A program made the translations under genes and the position numbers. This document shows, one piece after another, positions 8,454-16,518 of a DNA stretch of 30,505 nucleotides. The notes beneath the pieces were generated by a model. The model had not been told where the DNA came from, searched no databases, and saw only the letters and a program-made list of their open reading frames with translations. This DNA comes from CBDUXT01 sp965371245 (GTDB lineage Bacteria > Planctomycetota > Phycisphaerae > UBA1845): the NCBI GenBank assembly GCA_965371245.1, contig CBDUXT010000073.1, positions 1-30,505 on the forward strand, read 5' to 3'. Within the stretch, counting starts at the first letter, position 1, and each line of letters opens with the position of its first letter.

Positions 8454-8508
8454 GGCGGGCTATTGCCCGCCGTTCAACCAAGAGAAGGCGGGCAATAACC
8501 CGCCCTAC
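8450..8508. repeat. 22-bp inverted repeat overlapping the aminotransferase stop codon
   Basis: The arm at 8450-8471 (starting GTAGGGCGGG) pairs with 8487-8508 with one mismatch in 22, around a 15-nt loop. The TAG stop (8451-8453) is inside the left arm. It probably works as a terminator or mRNA-stabilising structure, and looks like one of a family of intergenic palindromes. Confidence 0.7.
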
Positions 8509-8541
8509 GTTTTTGTGCGTGAAGCTTGGGAGAGCGCATCG

Positions 8542-9809
8542 ATGGATGCCGAGGGCACAGGCCGGTGTGTTCGCTATGTGTTGTCTGTCCTGTTGGGGGA
8601 GGACTTCGCTGACGAGTTCCCGGCGAACAGCATCCTCTATGCGGATCCGACTGCCGCGCCCCGAGATCAACCCGTCGTTTGCATCGTTCCCGGCGGTTTG
8701 TTCGGGTCGGACTACGGCGAGCCGGCATCACTGCCGCACATGCCACCCACCTCGATCGACGGCGTACCGTTACTGTATGGATCACGGGACATCAGGCGCG
8801 AGCGGGACTGCCTGATCGTCTCGGCCGACATCATCGCCTCTACCTACTTCCTGGTGAGCCGATACGAAGAGATGGTTCGCCGGGACGCGCGCGACTGTCA
8901 CGGCCGGTTTCCCGGTCGTGAGTCCTTTCCCTTCCGCGCGGGTTTTCTCGACCGGCCCGTCGTCGAGGAGTATGCCGCGCTGCTGCGGAGCTGGCTTGGC
9001 GAAGTGGGCATCCACGTCCCGCCTCCGCGGCGGTGCTCGGGCGACGACACAAGAGCGACATCTTCGAACACGTCGCCGTCGCCACGGGGCTGCGCAACGA
9101 TCCGCTGGACGCCGCCTTTGATGAAGTACAACGTCTGGACAAGACCCTCGTAAACGAGCTGGGCGAAGCGAACGCAGAGGTCGTTTGCTTTTTCATGGCC
9201 GGTGGGAACAGCCGTCTCGATGGAGACTACGACCCACGCCACGGGCGCGGTCGCGACATCCTTGAGCGAACCATCGCGTCCGGCGCAACCATCGGACTTC
9301 ATGCGAGTTACGACGCGGGCTTCCATCCAGAAGAAATCGCGACGGAAAAAGCCGTCCTGGAGGAGGCGAGCGGATTGCCCATTCGACGCAACCGCCACCA
9401 TTTTCTCGCGTGGCGCAGCGTCGAGGACGGTCAGGCGCTGGCGGACGCGGGTCTGAACTGGGACTCCACGCTGGGTTACGCCGATGTGGCCGGCTTTCGC
9501 CTGGGGGTGTGCCATCCCATACCCCTGTTCGACCCCGCGCGGCTCGTCCCGCTGGGGATCGAGGAACATCCGTTGGTTCTGATGGACTGCACGCTCACCG
9601 AGTCCAAGTACATGGGGCTGGGCGAAGACGAGGCTCTCGACTACGCGGCCAACCTGGTCTCGACCGTTCGCTCCTACAATGGAGAAATGACAATCCTCTG
9701 GCACCATACCCGGTTTCTACCTCGCCCGGGAAACGTTCACCCACAGCTCTACCGAAGTATTCTCTGCGAACTGTCGGGCATCGCCGTCCCCGTCGGAGCG
9801 GCTGGATGA
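8542..9809 (+). pseudogene. Polysaccharide deacetylase-like gene broken by a frameshift/deletion
   Basis: Two frames that belong to one protein lie end to end. The first (8542 to about 9033, start ATG with GGGAGAG upstream) holds the N-terminal domain seen in DUF7033-type deacetylases (RYVLSVLLG..., YFLVSRYEE). The second (about 9033-9809) holds the rest: FEHV...GLRNDPLDAAF, FFMAGGNSRLD, IGLHASYDAG, NRHHFLAW, DSTLGYADVAGFRLG and ILWHHTRF. At the junction near 9020-9035 the frame changes, and the catalytic THDVD segment expected between the two parts is absent in all three forward frames. The gene is therefore probably inactive, although a sequencing or assembly error cannot be excluded. Its end overlaps the next start in ATGA. 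The role would have been removing an N-acetyl group from an envelope polysaccharide. Confidence 0.75.
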
Positions 9810-11134
9810 ACGGCGGACATCGCAGCATGCACATTCTCTATGCCACGCTGATTCCCATGGACGGCACCGGCGGCAACACCATCCATGTACAAGAGGTCGT
9901 GCGTGAACTGGCACGGCAACACGCGCGGGTCACGCTGGTGGCCTCCGGCAAGCCTCGTCTGCCACTCGGGGACGTCGAGTTCATCGACATCGGCCGGCTG
10001 GCTTCGCGGCGGCTGGCGCTTCAAGTCTTTACCGTGATCCCGATGCTGATCCGAACGGCGTGGCACGTGGTTCGCCTCTCCCGGCGCGTGGACGTGCTCT
10101 ACTCGCGTGACAACCTTCTTGGCGGTCTCCTGGGCGTCCTTGCGCCGCTCGTCGGCCTGCCGCTCGTGTTCGAGTGCAACGGGCTCAAGGCGGACGAAAC
10201 CAGGACGCGGGGCCGATCCGTCGGCGGCCGTTGTTCCCGCGCCATCGCGAACCTTCCGGAACGCTTCATGGCACGGCGAGCCGCCGCCATCGTTTGCGTC
10301 ACTCAGGGCATCAAGGAGATTCTCGCGGAGCGGTACCAACTTCCCTCCACGAAGCTGACCGTCGTGCCCAACGGTGTCAATCTGGAGCTGTTTACTCCGG
10401 ACGCGGGCATCGAGGATGAGCAACGCCTTCGCCGGTCGCTTGGCTTGCAGGAGAACGACGCCGTCGTGATGTACCTCGGCACGCTTCAGCCATGGCAAGA
10501 CCTGCCAACGCTGGTGTCGGCCGTGGCGCGCATGGACGTGCCCGGTCGTCGGCTGGTCCTGCTGGTCGTGGGCGATGGACGCGAGCGAACGCGGATCGCC
10601 GAGCAGGCGGAACGCATCGCCGACAGGGTTCGCGTGATTTTCACCGGGGCCATCCCCTATGAACAGGTCGCTCGCTACGTCCGTCTGGCCGACGTCTGCT
10701 CGATGCCCTTTACCAAGGAGCGGAACGAGCGGATCGGCCTGTCTCCGATCAAGCTGTACGCCTACCTCGCCTGCGGGAAGCCCATCGTGGCCAGCCGAAT
10801 CCACGGCTTCGAGTTCCTGGAACACGAGGCACTCGGTACGCTGGTCCCATGCGCGGACCCGGACGCCTTCGCCGCCGCCCTTGAGACCTGGTTGACGCAG
10901 CCCGGGCGAAGTCGATCGGTTGCCGGGCAGGCACGGCAATACGCAGTGGATCACTGCGGCTGGGATCGCACCGCGCGATCCGTGCTGGGCGTTTGCCAAG
11001 CCGTGGCCGGCGCTCCTGAAACGCGCCCACACGCGGCGCGGGCACGGGTTCGTGGCACTTCCGGCGGATCGAGTACGCCGACTCAGAGCCGCAGGCGCGA
11101 GCCTGCGGACCTAAGCGCGAGCCTGCGGACCTAA
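9806..11134 (+). CDS. Glycosyltransferase, GT4 family (group 1)
   Basis: The 442-residue product has the GT-B fold pattern: an N-terminal half with MHILYATLIPMDGTGGNTIHVQEVVREL, then VLYSRDNLLGG, and a C-terminal UDP-sugar half with LTVVPNGVNLELFTP, VMYLGTLQPWQDL, LVVGDGRER, VIFTGAIPYEQVARYV and the EX7E-like region IGLSPIKLYAYLACGKPIVAS. The start ATG overlaps the preceding stop (ATGA); a second ATG at 9827 is also possible. The last 20 or so residues (ending SRRREPADLSASLRT) are encoded by a dispersed repeat that supplies the stop codon. It probably adds one sugar of the envelope glycan; donor and acceptor are unknown. Confidence 0.88.
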   Translation: MNGGHRSMHILYATLIPMDGTGGNTIHVQEVVRELARQHARVTLVASGKPRLPLGDVEFIDIGRLASRRLALQVFTVIPMLIRTAWHVVRLSRRVDVLYSRDNLLGGLLGVLAPLVGLPLVFECNGLKADETRTRGRSVGGRCSRAIANLPERFMARRAAAIVCVTQGIKEILAERYQLPSTKLTVVPNGVNLELFTPDAGIEDEQRLRRSLGLQENDAVVMYLGTLQPWQDLPTLVSAVARMDVPGRRLVLLVVGDGRERTRIAEQAERIADRVRVIFTGAIPYEQVARYVRLADVCSMPFTKERNERIGLSPIKLYAYLACGKPIVASRIHGFEFLEHEALGTLVPCADPDAFAAALETWLTQPGRSRSVAGQARQYAVDHCGWDRTARSVLGVCQAVAGAPETRPHAARARVRGTSGGSSTPTQSRRREPADLSASLRT

Positions 11135-11172
11135 GCCTGAGCCTGCCACCGGGCTCGTGCCCGGTGCTCTGA
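11084..11172 (-). repeat. Dispersed double-hairpin element, copy 2 (inverted relative to 7064-7135)
   Basis: Hairpins CCGCAGGC-gcga-GCCTGCGG (11089-11108) and ACCGGGC-tcgt-GCCCGGT (11148-11165). The reverse complement follows copy 1 from GAGCACCGGG through GGTCCGC to GCGGCTCTGA. Here a central 20-bp unit is duplicated. It overlaps the 3' end of the glycosyltransferase gene. Confidence 0.65.
11095..11134 (+). repeat. Perfect tandem duplication of a 20-bp unit
   Basis: GCGCGAGCCTGCGGACCTAA occurs at 11095-11114 and again at 11115-11134. The final TAA is the glycosyltransferase stop codon; a third, degraded copy begins at 11135. Confidence 0.85.
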
Positions 11173-11220
11173 AACCTACGTACCATCGATTCTGTCACGC
11201 ACCACGTCGGGTTGCCCGGA

Positions 11221-11248
11221 TTGACGACGGCGCGCGGCGGCCTACACT
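11221..11248 (+). promoter_or_regulatory. Sigma70-like promoter for the kynurenine operon
   Basis: TTGACG (11221-11226) and TACACT (11243-11248) are separated by 16 bp. Transcription would begin near 11255, about 55 bp before the first start codon at 11310. No obvious operator palindrome overlaps it. Confidence 0.5.
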
Positions 11249-11309
11249 GCGGGTCGATGCGTTTGGGCATTGGTCACGAAGATGCGTTTCGACTCGCAAG
11301 GAGTGTGTC

Positions 11310-11834
11310 ATGTCTCAGCTTGCTGCACTGAATCTCAAAGGCTGGATCGAGGAGCACCGCCATCTTCTCAAACCGCCCGTCGGTAACCAAGTGGTCTGGA
11401 AGGACCGCGACTTCATCGTCATGATCGTCGGCGGCCCCAACGCGCGCAAGGACTATCACATCAACCACACCGAGGAACTGTTCTACCAGATCGAGGGCGA
11501 CATTACGCTCAAGATCATCGAGGACGGCGAGAAGCGCGACATCCGTATTCGTGAAGGTGACATCTTCCTCTTGCCTCCCGACATTCCTCATTCGCCGCAG
11601 CGACCGGCCAACACCATCGGCATGGTCGTGGAGCGCCAGCGCGGGGCGGGTGTCACCGATCACATGCGCTTCTACTGCGAGAAGTGCGACGAGATTCTCC
11701 ACGATCCGCAGTTCGAGCTTAAGGACATCGTCACCCAGCTTAAGGTGCTGATGGAAGCGTACTGGGCCGACGAGTCTCTTCGCACCTGCAAGAAATGCGG
11801 TGCGGTCATGCAGCCGCCGGCACCCGCGGCGTGA
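11310..11834 (+). CDS. nbaC: 3-hydroxyanthranilate 3,4-dioxygenase
   Basis: The 174-residue length and motifs match the bacterial enzyme, which opens 3-hydroxyanthranilate to 2-amino-3-carboxymuconate 6-semialdehyde. The cupin iron ligands are visible as His50 and Glu56 (YHINHTEELFY) and His94 (PDIPHSPQRP); Arg98 and Glu108 are the expected substrate contacts. The C-terminal rubredoxin-like metal site has all four cysteines: Cys123 and Cys126 (YCEKC), Cys160 and Cys163 (CKKCG). AAGGAG (11298-11303) lies six bases before the ATG. It is the first gene of the operon and is followed after 9 bp by the enzyme that uses its product. Confidence 0.95.
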   Translation: MSQLAALNLKGWIEEHRHLLKPPVGNQVVWKDRDFIVMIVGGPNARKDYHINHTEELFYQIEGDITLKIIEDGEKRDIRIREGDIFLLPPDIPHSPQRPANTIGMVVERQRGAGVTDHMRFYCEKCDEILHDPQFELKDIVTQLKVLMEAYWADESLRTCKKCGAVMQPPAPAA

Positions 11835-11843
11835 GCCCCGCGA

Positions 11844-12857
11844 TTGAAGATCGACCTTCACACCCACATTCTGCCCGAGCGCTGGCCTGATCTGCGCGAA
11901 CGCTACGGCTACGGTGGGTTCGTTCGACTGGAACACCACAGGCCATGCTGTGCGAAGATGTTCATCGACGACAAGTGCTTCCGCGAGATTCAGGACAACT
12001 GCTGGGACCCACAGCGCCGCCTCGTGGATTGCGATGACACGGACGTGACCCTCCAGGTGCTCTCGACCGTGCCGGTGATGTTTTGCTATTGGGCCAAGCC
12101 GCGGGACACGCTCGATCTGGCGCGGCTGCTCAACGACCACATCGCCGGCGTCGTCGCGGAATACCCCGGTCGATTTGCGGGCCTGGGGACGCTGCCCATG
12201 CAGTCGCCGGAGCCGGCGATCGTCGAACTGGAGCGCTGCGTCTCCGACCTGGGCCTTGCCGGCGTGCAGATCGGAACGCATGTCGGCGACTGGAACCTCG
12301 ACGAGCCGGCTCTGTTCCCTTTGTTCGAGCGAGCCGCCCAGCTCGGGGCGGCTGTCTTCGTTCACCCCTGGGACATGATGGGCAAGGATCGCATGCCCAA
12401 GTACTGGCTTCCGTGGCTGGTGGGCATGCCGGCCGAGACATCGCTGGCGATCTGCTCGCTGATCTTCGGCGGCGTCCTGGAGCGCCTGCCCGATCTGCGA
12501 ATCGCCTTCGCCCACGGCGGCGGTTCCTTTCCCGGAACCATCGGTCGCATCGAGCATGGATTTCGGGTTCGGCCCGACTTGTGTGCGGCCGACAACCCGG
12601 TCAATCCGCGAGACTATCTGGGTCGCTTTTACGTTGACTCGCTGGTACACGACGCCGACACGCTTCGTCGGCTGATTGAGCTGATGGGGGTCGATCGTGT
12701 CGCGCTGGGGTCGGACTACCCGTTCCCGCTGGGCGAGGCGCGACCCGGCGCGCTGATCGAGTCGCTGCCCGACTTGCCCGCGGGCGACAAGGATCGGCTC
12801 CTGTGGCAAAACGCGGCCGCCTTCCTGGCACTGGATGAAGGCAACCTCGCAACATAG
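11844..12857 (+). CDS. nbaD: 2-amino-3-carboxymuconate-6-semialdehyde decarboxylase (ACMSD)
   Basis: A 337-residue amidohydrolase-fold decarboxylase. The N-terminal KIDLHTHILP carries the first two metal histidines; further ligands are His in AVFVHPWDMMG, His in IAFAHGGGSFP and Asp in VALGSDYPFPLGE. MPKYWLPWLVGMPAETS is characteristic of ACMSD. The start is a TTG, since no in-frame ATG or GTG lies between the preceding stop and the conserved KIDLHTH. It removes the carboxylate from ACMS and so steers carbon to 2-aminomuconate and away from spontaneous quinolinate formation (NAD synthesis). Its position 9 bp after the dioxygenase favours co-translation and channelling of an unstable intermediate. 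Confidence 0.94.
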   Translation: MKIDLHTHILPERWPDLRERYGYGGFVRLEHHRPCCAKMFIDDKCFREIQDNCWDPQRRLVDCDDTDVTLQVLSTVPVMFCYWAKPRDTLDLARLLNDHIAGVVAEYPGRFAGLGTLPMQSPEPAIVELERCVSDLGLAGVQIGTHVGDWNLDEPALFPLFERAAQLGAAVFVHPWDMMGKDRMPKYWLPWLVGMPAETSLAICSLIFGGVLERLPDLRIAFAHGGGSFPGTIGRIEHGFRVRPDLCAADNPVNPRDYLGRFYVDSLVHDADTLRRLIELMGVDRVALGSDYPFPLGEARPGALIESLPDLPAGDKDRLLWQNAAAFLALDEGNLAT

Positions 12858-12907
12858 TCTATCACCGATCAAAACGGTTCCCGCGTTTCTCGCCGAACGC
12901 TTCGATT

Positions 12908-14212
12908 ATGAGTGCCGAAATGGTGTCATTCGATTTTGAGCCAGACGAGGCCTGTGCGCGGCGGCTCGACGCAAGCGATCCGCTTGCCCACTTCCGAGAT
13001 GAGTTCCATGTTCCGCAAAGACCGGACGGCTCCGACGTCATCTACTTCGCCGGCAACTCGCTCGGTCTTCAGCCCAAAGGCGTGTCGGCGCTTCTTGGAC
13101 AGGAGCTGACCGACTGGGCGACGCTGGGCGTGGAAGCGCACTTCCAGGGGACAAGACCCTGGTATCGATATCACGAACTGTTTAGCGACACCGCCGCTCG
13201 ACTCGTCGGGGCCTTGCCGCACGAAGTCGTCATGATGAATACGTTGACGGTGAACCTTCACCTGATGATGGTGACCTTCTATCGACCGACCAAGGACCGT
13301 TTCAAGATTCTGATGGAGCACGCGGCCTTTCCGTCGGACACCTACGCCGTGACGACGCAGCTTCGCCACCACGGCCTCGACCCTGACGGTGCGTTGCTCA
13401 TCGCCAAGCCGCGCGAGGGCGAGCACACGCTACGCACCGAGGACATCGAAGAGACGCTGGCTCGCGAAGGCGACGAAGTCGCGCTGGTTCTTCTCGGCGG
13501 CGTGAACTACTTCACCGGACAGTTGTTTGATCTGCCGCGCATCACGACGGCCGCCAAACGCTCGGGCTGTGTCGTCGGTCTCGACCTGGCCCATGCAGCG
13601 GGCAACGTACCGCTTCGGTTGCACGACTGGCAGGTCGACTTCGCCGCGTGGTGCAACTACAAGTACCTAAACGGCGGCCCGGGCGCGGTGGCCGGCTGCT
13701 TCGTCCACGAGACCCATGGTCACAACCTCGACCTGCCGCGTTTCGGTGGCTGGTGGGGAAACGACCCCGACACGCGTTTCCGAATGCACCTGGAGCCGGA
13801 GTTCATCCCCCGGTCGGGCGCGGATGGGTGGCAGGTGAGCAACCCGCCGATTCTGGGGCTCGCCGCGGTGAAGGCGGCCTACGAACTGGCGGACCGCGCC
13901 GGCGTCGATGCGTTGCGGAAGAAATCGATCCGGCTGACGGGCTACCTGCAATACTTGATCGATGACATCTCACTCGAGCGATTCGAGGTCATCACCCCGC
14001 GCGACCCGGCCGCCCGCGGCTGCCAGCTCTCGATGCTGGTTCACGACCGCCCGAAGGAGTTGCTGGCAGCCCTGAAAGAGGAAGGCGTGGTCTGCGACTT
14101 CAGGCCGCCGAACGTGGTGCGCGTCGCCCCGGTTCCGCTGTACAACACGTTTCACGAAGTGTGGCGATTCGCGCAGCTTCTCGCGGGCCATGACAAGCAA
14201 CACATCCAGTAG
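12908..14212 (+). CDS. kynU: Kynureninase
   Basis: A 434-residue PLP enzyme with aspartate-aminotransferase fold, cleaving kynurenine or 3-hydroxykynurenine to anthranilate or 3-hydroxyanthranilate plus alanine. Diagnostic stretches are YFAGNSLGLQPK, MNTLTVNLHLMM, FPSDTYAV, GLDLAHAAGN (Asp binding the PLP pyridine), the PLP-lysine segment WCNYKYLNGGPG, GWWG and WQVSNPPILGLA. The length is normal. The start at 12908 gives MSAEMVSFDFEPDEACARRLD; an ATG at 12920 is an alternative and neither has a strong ribosome site. With the monooxygenase six bases downstream, 3-hydroxykynurenine is the likely main substrate. Confidence 0.96.
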   Translation: MSAEMVSFDFEPDEACARRLDASDPLAHFRDEFHVPQRPDGSDVIYFAGNSLGLQPKGVSALLGQELTDWATLGVEAHFQGTRPWYRYHELFSDTAARLVGALPHEVVMMNTLTVNLHLMMVTFYRPTKDRFKILMEHAAFPSDTYAVTTQLRHHGLDPDGALLIAKPREGEHTLRTEDIEETLAREGDEVALVLLGGVNYFTGQLFDLPRITTAAKRSGCVVGLDLAHAAGNVPLRLHDWQVDFAAWCNYKYLNGGPGAVAGCFVHETHGHNLDLPRFGGWWGNDPDTRFRMHLEPEFIPRSGADGWQVSNPPILGLAAVKAAYELADRAGVDALRKKSIRLTGYLQYLIDDISLERFEVITPRDPAARGCQLSMLVHDRPKELLAALKEEGVVCDFRPPNVVRVAPVPLYNTFHEVWRFAQLLAGHDKQHIQ

Positions 14213-14218
14213 GAACAC

Positions 14219-15562
14219 ATGTCCAATAAGCACCAGCACAGATTCGTAGTCGTCGGCGGCGGACCGGGCGGGGCGCTGATGGCCACCTATCTCGGCCAAG
14301 CCGGCTACACCGTCGATGTGCATGAAATGCGCGGCGACCTTCGGACGGCCGAACTGATCACGGGTCGCTCGATCAACCTGGCGCTCTCGCACCGGGGCAT
14401 CTGCGCCCTCGATGGCGTGGGCCTCGCCGCGGACGTACTCGATCGCGCCGTTCCCATGCGCGGACGAATGATCCACGCCGTCTCGGGCAAGCTGACGTTC
14501 CAGCCCTATGGTCGAGACGCAAGCCAGGCCATCAACTCCGTCTCGCGCGGCGGGCTCAACGTGACCCTGCTGGACGCGGCCGAGGCGTGCGAGAACGTCA
14601 GGCTTCACTTCGACAGCAAGTGTACCGGCATCGACCTCAAGACCGGCGCCGTGCGCTTTACCGACACGCGAACCTCCGAGGTTTCCACCGTCGAGGGGGC
14701 CGTCGTGGTCGGCGCCGACGGCGCGTTCTCGGCCGTTCGTAGCCAGATGCAACGGCTGGACCGCTTCGACTACCGCCAGGACTATCTGCTGCACGGCTAC
14801 AAGGAGTTGACGATACCGGCCGGTCCAAACGGCGAGTTCGCGCTAGAGAAAAACGCCCTCCACATCTGGCCTCGCCGGTCGCTGATGATGATCGCGCTAC
14901 CCAACGCCGATGGCTCGTTCACCTGTACGCTGTTCTGGCCGTTCGAGGGGCCGGGCAGCTTCGAGACCGTCAAGACCGAGGCCGACGCGCTTCGCTTTTT
15001 TCAGGAGAACTTCCCCGACGCCGTCCCGCTGATTCCCACGCTGGCGGCCGACTACGTCCGCAACGAAATCGGCTCGCTGGCCACGGTTCGGTGCAATCCC
15101 TGGTACCACCGAGACAAGGTCGTTCTTCTGGGGGATGCGTGTCACGCGGTCGTGCCCTTCTACGGTCAAGGCATGAACGCGGCCTTCGAGGACGCGATCG
15201 TTCTCTCGGAATGCCTTGAGCGGCACGGACCCGACTGGGAGCGGGCCTTTGGGGCCTATCACACCACGCGAAAGGCCGACGTGGACACGCTGGCGGACAT
15301 GGCCATCGCGAACTTCGTCGAGATGCGCGACCACACCGGCATGCGCCGGTTCCTGATGAAAAAAAAGCTGGAAAAGACCCTCCACCGAATGTTCCCGTCC
15401 TGGTACATCCCGCTGTACACCATGGCCACCTTTACCCGGACGTCCTACGTCGAGGCGGTCAAGCGGGCACAGCGGCAGGATCTGATCGTGCGAATCGTGT
15501 TCGGCGCCGTGGCCGTCTTGCTGTTGATTGCTATCCTGTGGGGCATCCTTCGCGCCTGGTGA
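14219..15562 (+). CDS. kmo: Kynurenine 3-monooxygenase (FAD-dependent)
   Basis: 447 residues, a class A flavin monooxygenase that hydroxylates kynurenine using NADPH and oxygen. FAD-binding motifs: GGGPGGALMA near the N-terminus, RSINLALSHRGICAL, VVGADGAFSAVRSQMQ, and GDACHAVVPFYGQGMNAAFEDA. The C-terminus has a single hydrophobic helix (IVFGAVAVLLLIAILWGIL), suggesting membrane anchoring, as in the eukaryotic enzyme. AGGA overlapping the kynureninase stop region serves as ribosome site, so the two genes are probably coupled. Confidence 0.96.
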   Translation: MSNKHQHRFVVVGGGPGGALMATYLGQAGYTVDVHEMRGDLRTAELITGRSINLALSHRGICALDGVGLAADVLDRAVPMRGRMIHAVSGKLTFQPYGRDASQAINSVSRGGLNVTLLDAAEACENVRLHFDSKCTGIDLKTGAVRFTDTRTSEVSTVEGAVVVGADGAFSAVRSQMQRLDRFDYRQDYLLHGYKELTIPAGPNGEFALEKNALHIWPRRSLMMIALPNADGSFTCTLFWPFEGPGSFETVKTEADALRFFQENFPDAVPLIPTLAADYVRNEIGSLATVRCNPWYHRDKVVLLGDACHAVVPFYGQGMNAAFEDAIVLSECLERHGPDWERAFGAYHTTRKADVDTLADMAIANFVEMRDHTGMRRFLMKKKLEKTLHRMFPSWYIPLYTMATFTRTSYVEAVKRAQRQDLIVRIVFGAVAVLLLIAILWGILRAW

Positions 15563-15624
15563 CGCGGGACAAACGAGTTCGTCGCGCCGGTTCGAGCGGC
15601 CGGTGAAGAAACGGAGCCGGCACC

Positions 15625-16407
15625 TTGTCGCTGACCTACTGGAAGTACCTGAAGCTCGACGAGCTGCTCGATCTCCAACAGATCAAGTCCAAGCCGCCGG
15701 AGCACGACGAGACGCTGTTCATCATCATCCACCAGGTCTACGAGCTGTGGTTCAAACTGTTGCTCCACGAGTTCGACGCCATCGGGCGCCACCTCAGCGG
15801 GAACGATCTGTTCGCGGCGATCGCGTCGTTTAAGCGCGTCCGCACGGTCATGAAAACGCTCGTCAGTCAGCTCGACGTGCTCGAAACCATGACGCCCATG
15901 TCGTTCACCAGCTTCCGCGACCTTCTCGAGTCGGCCTCCGGGTTTCAGTCGGTACAGTTCCGTGCCCTGGAGTTCACTCTGGGGGTCAAACGACCGGAGA
16001 TGCTCCGGCACTACTCCGACGATGCCCCGTTCTACGCGGACCTCAAACGGCGCCTGGAACAGCCGAGCATTCCCGATCATTTTTACGATTTTCTTCGGCA
16101 GCGTGGCGCTGAGATCCCCGAAGAGCCCAGCGATCGTGACATGACGCAGGCCACCACGCCCAGCGAGGCGGTTCAGGAAGGGCTATTGATGCTCTACCGT
16201 TCAAACCCGGAAGTCGCGATCCTCCTCGAGCTGATGACCGACTTCGACGAGGGTTTGCAGGAATGGCGTTATCGACACGTGAAGATGGTCGAGCGAACCA
16301 TCGGCAAGAAACGCGGAACCGGCGGCTCGCCGGGCGTTGAGTTTCTCAAACAGTCGCTGTTCAATCCGGTGTTCCCCGACCTCTGGGCGATTAGGCACAG
16401 GCTGTAG
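15625..16407 (+). CDS. kynA: Tryptophan 2,3-dioxygenase
   Basis: 260 residues, slightly short for the family. It is a heme enzyme that opens the indole ring of tryptophan to N-formylkynurenine. Visible motifs: LTYWKYLKLDELL, the active-site segment FIIIHQVYELWFKLLLHE (distal His), SFRDLLESASGFQSVQFR, and the heme-ligand region WRYRHVKMVERTIG followed by GTGGSPGVEFLK and FPDLWAIR. The start is a TTG with GGAG nine bases upstream; an in-frame TGA at 15604 rules out anything earlier. It is the first enzyme of the pathway but the last gene of the operon. Confidence 0.96.
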   Translation: MSLTYWKYLKLDELLDLQQIKSKPPEHDETLFIIIHQVYELWFKLLLHEFDAIGRHLSGNDLFAAIASFKRVRTVMKTLVSQLDVLETMTPMSFTSFRDLLESASGFQSVQFRALEFTLGVKRPEMLRHYSDDAPFYADLKRRLEQPSIPDHFYDFLRQRGAEIPEEPSDRDMTQATTPSEAVQEGLLMLYRSNPEVAILLELMTDFDEGLQEWRYRHVKMVERTIGKKRGTGGSPGVEFLKQSLFNPVFPDLWAIRHRL

Positions 16408-16518
16408 TCGCGCGACTACGATCGGCTGCGGTGAACCCACCGCGCGAGTCTACGCGTGGCGGACCCAAGGCATTCGGCCCCGTTGCCAAGTCTGCCCTTA
16501 ACAGGGGATAATCGGCGC

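Noticed and set aside
11274..12872. A 532-codon reverse-strand frame
   Set aside because: It is the antisense shadow of the dioxygenase and ACMSD genes, whose catalytic residues are intact on the forward strand.
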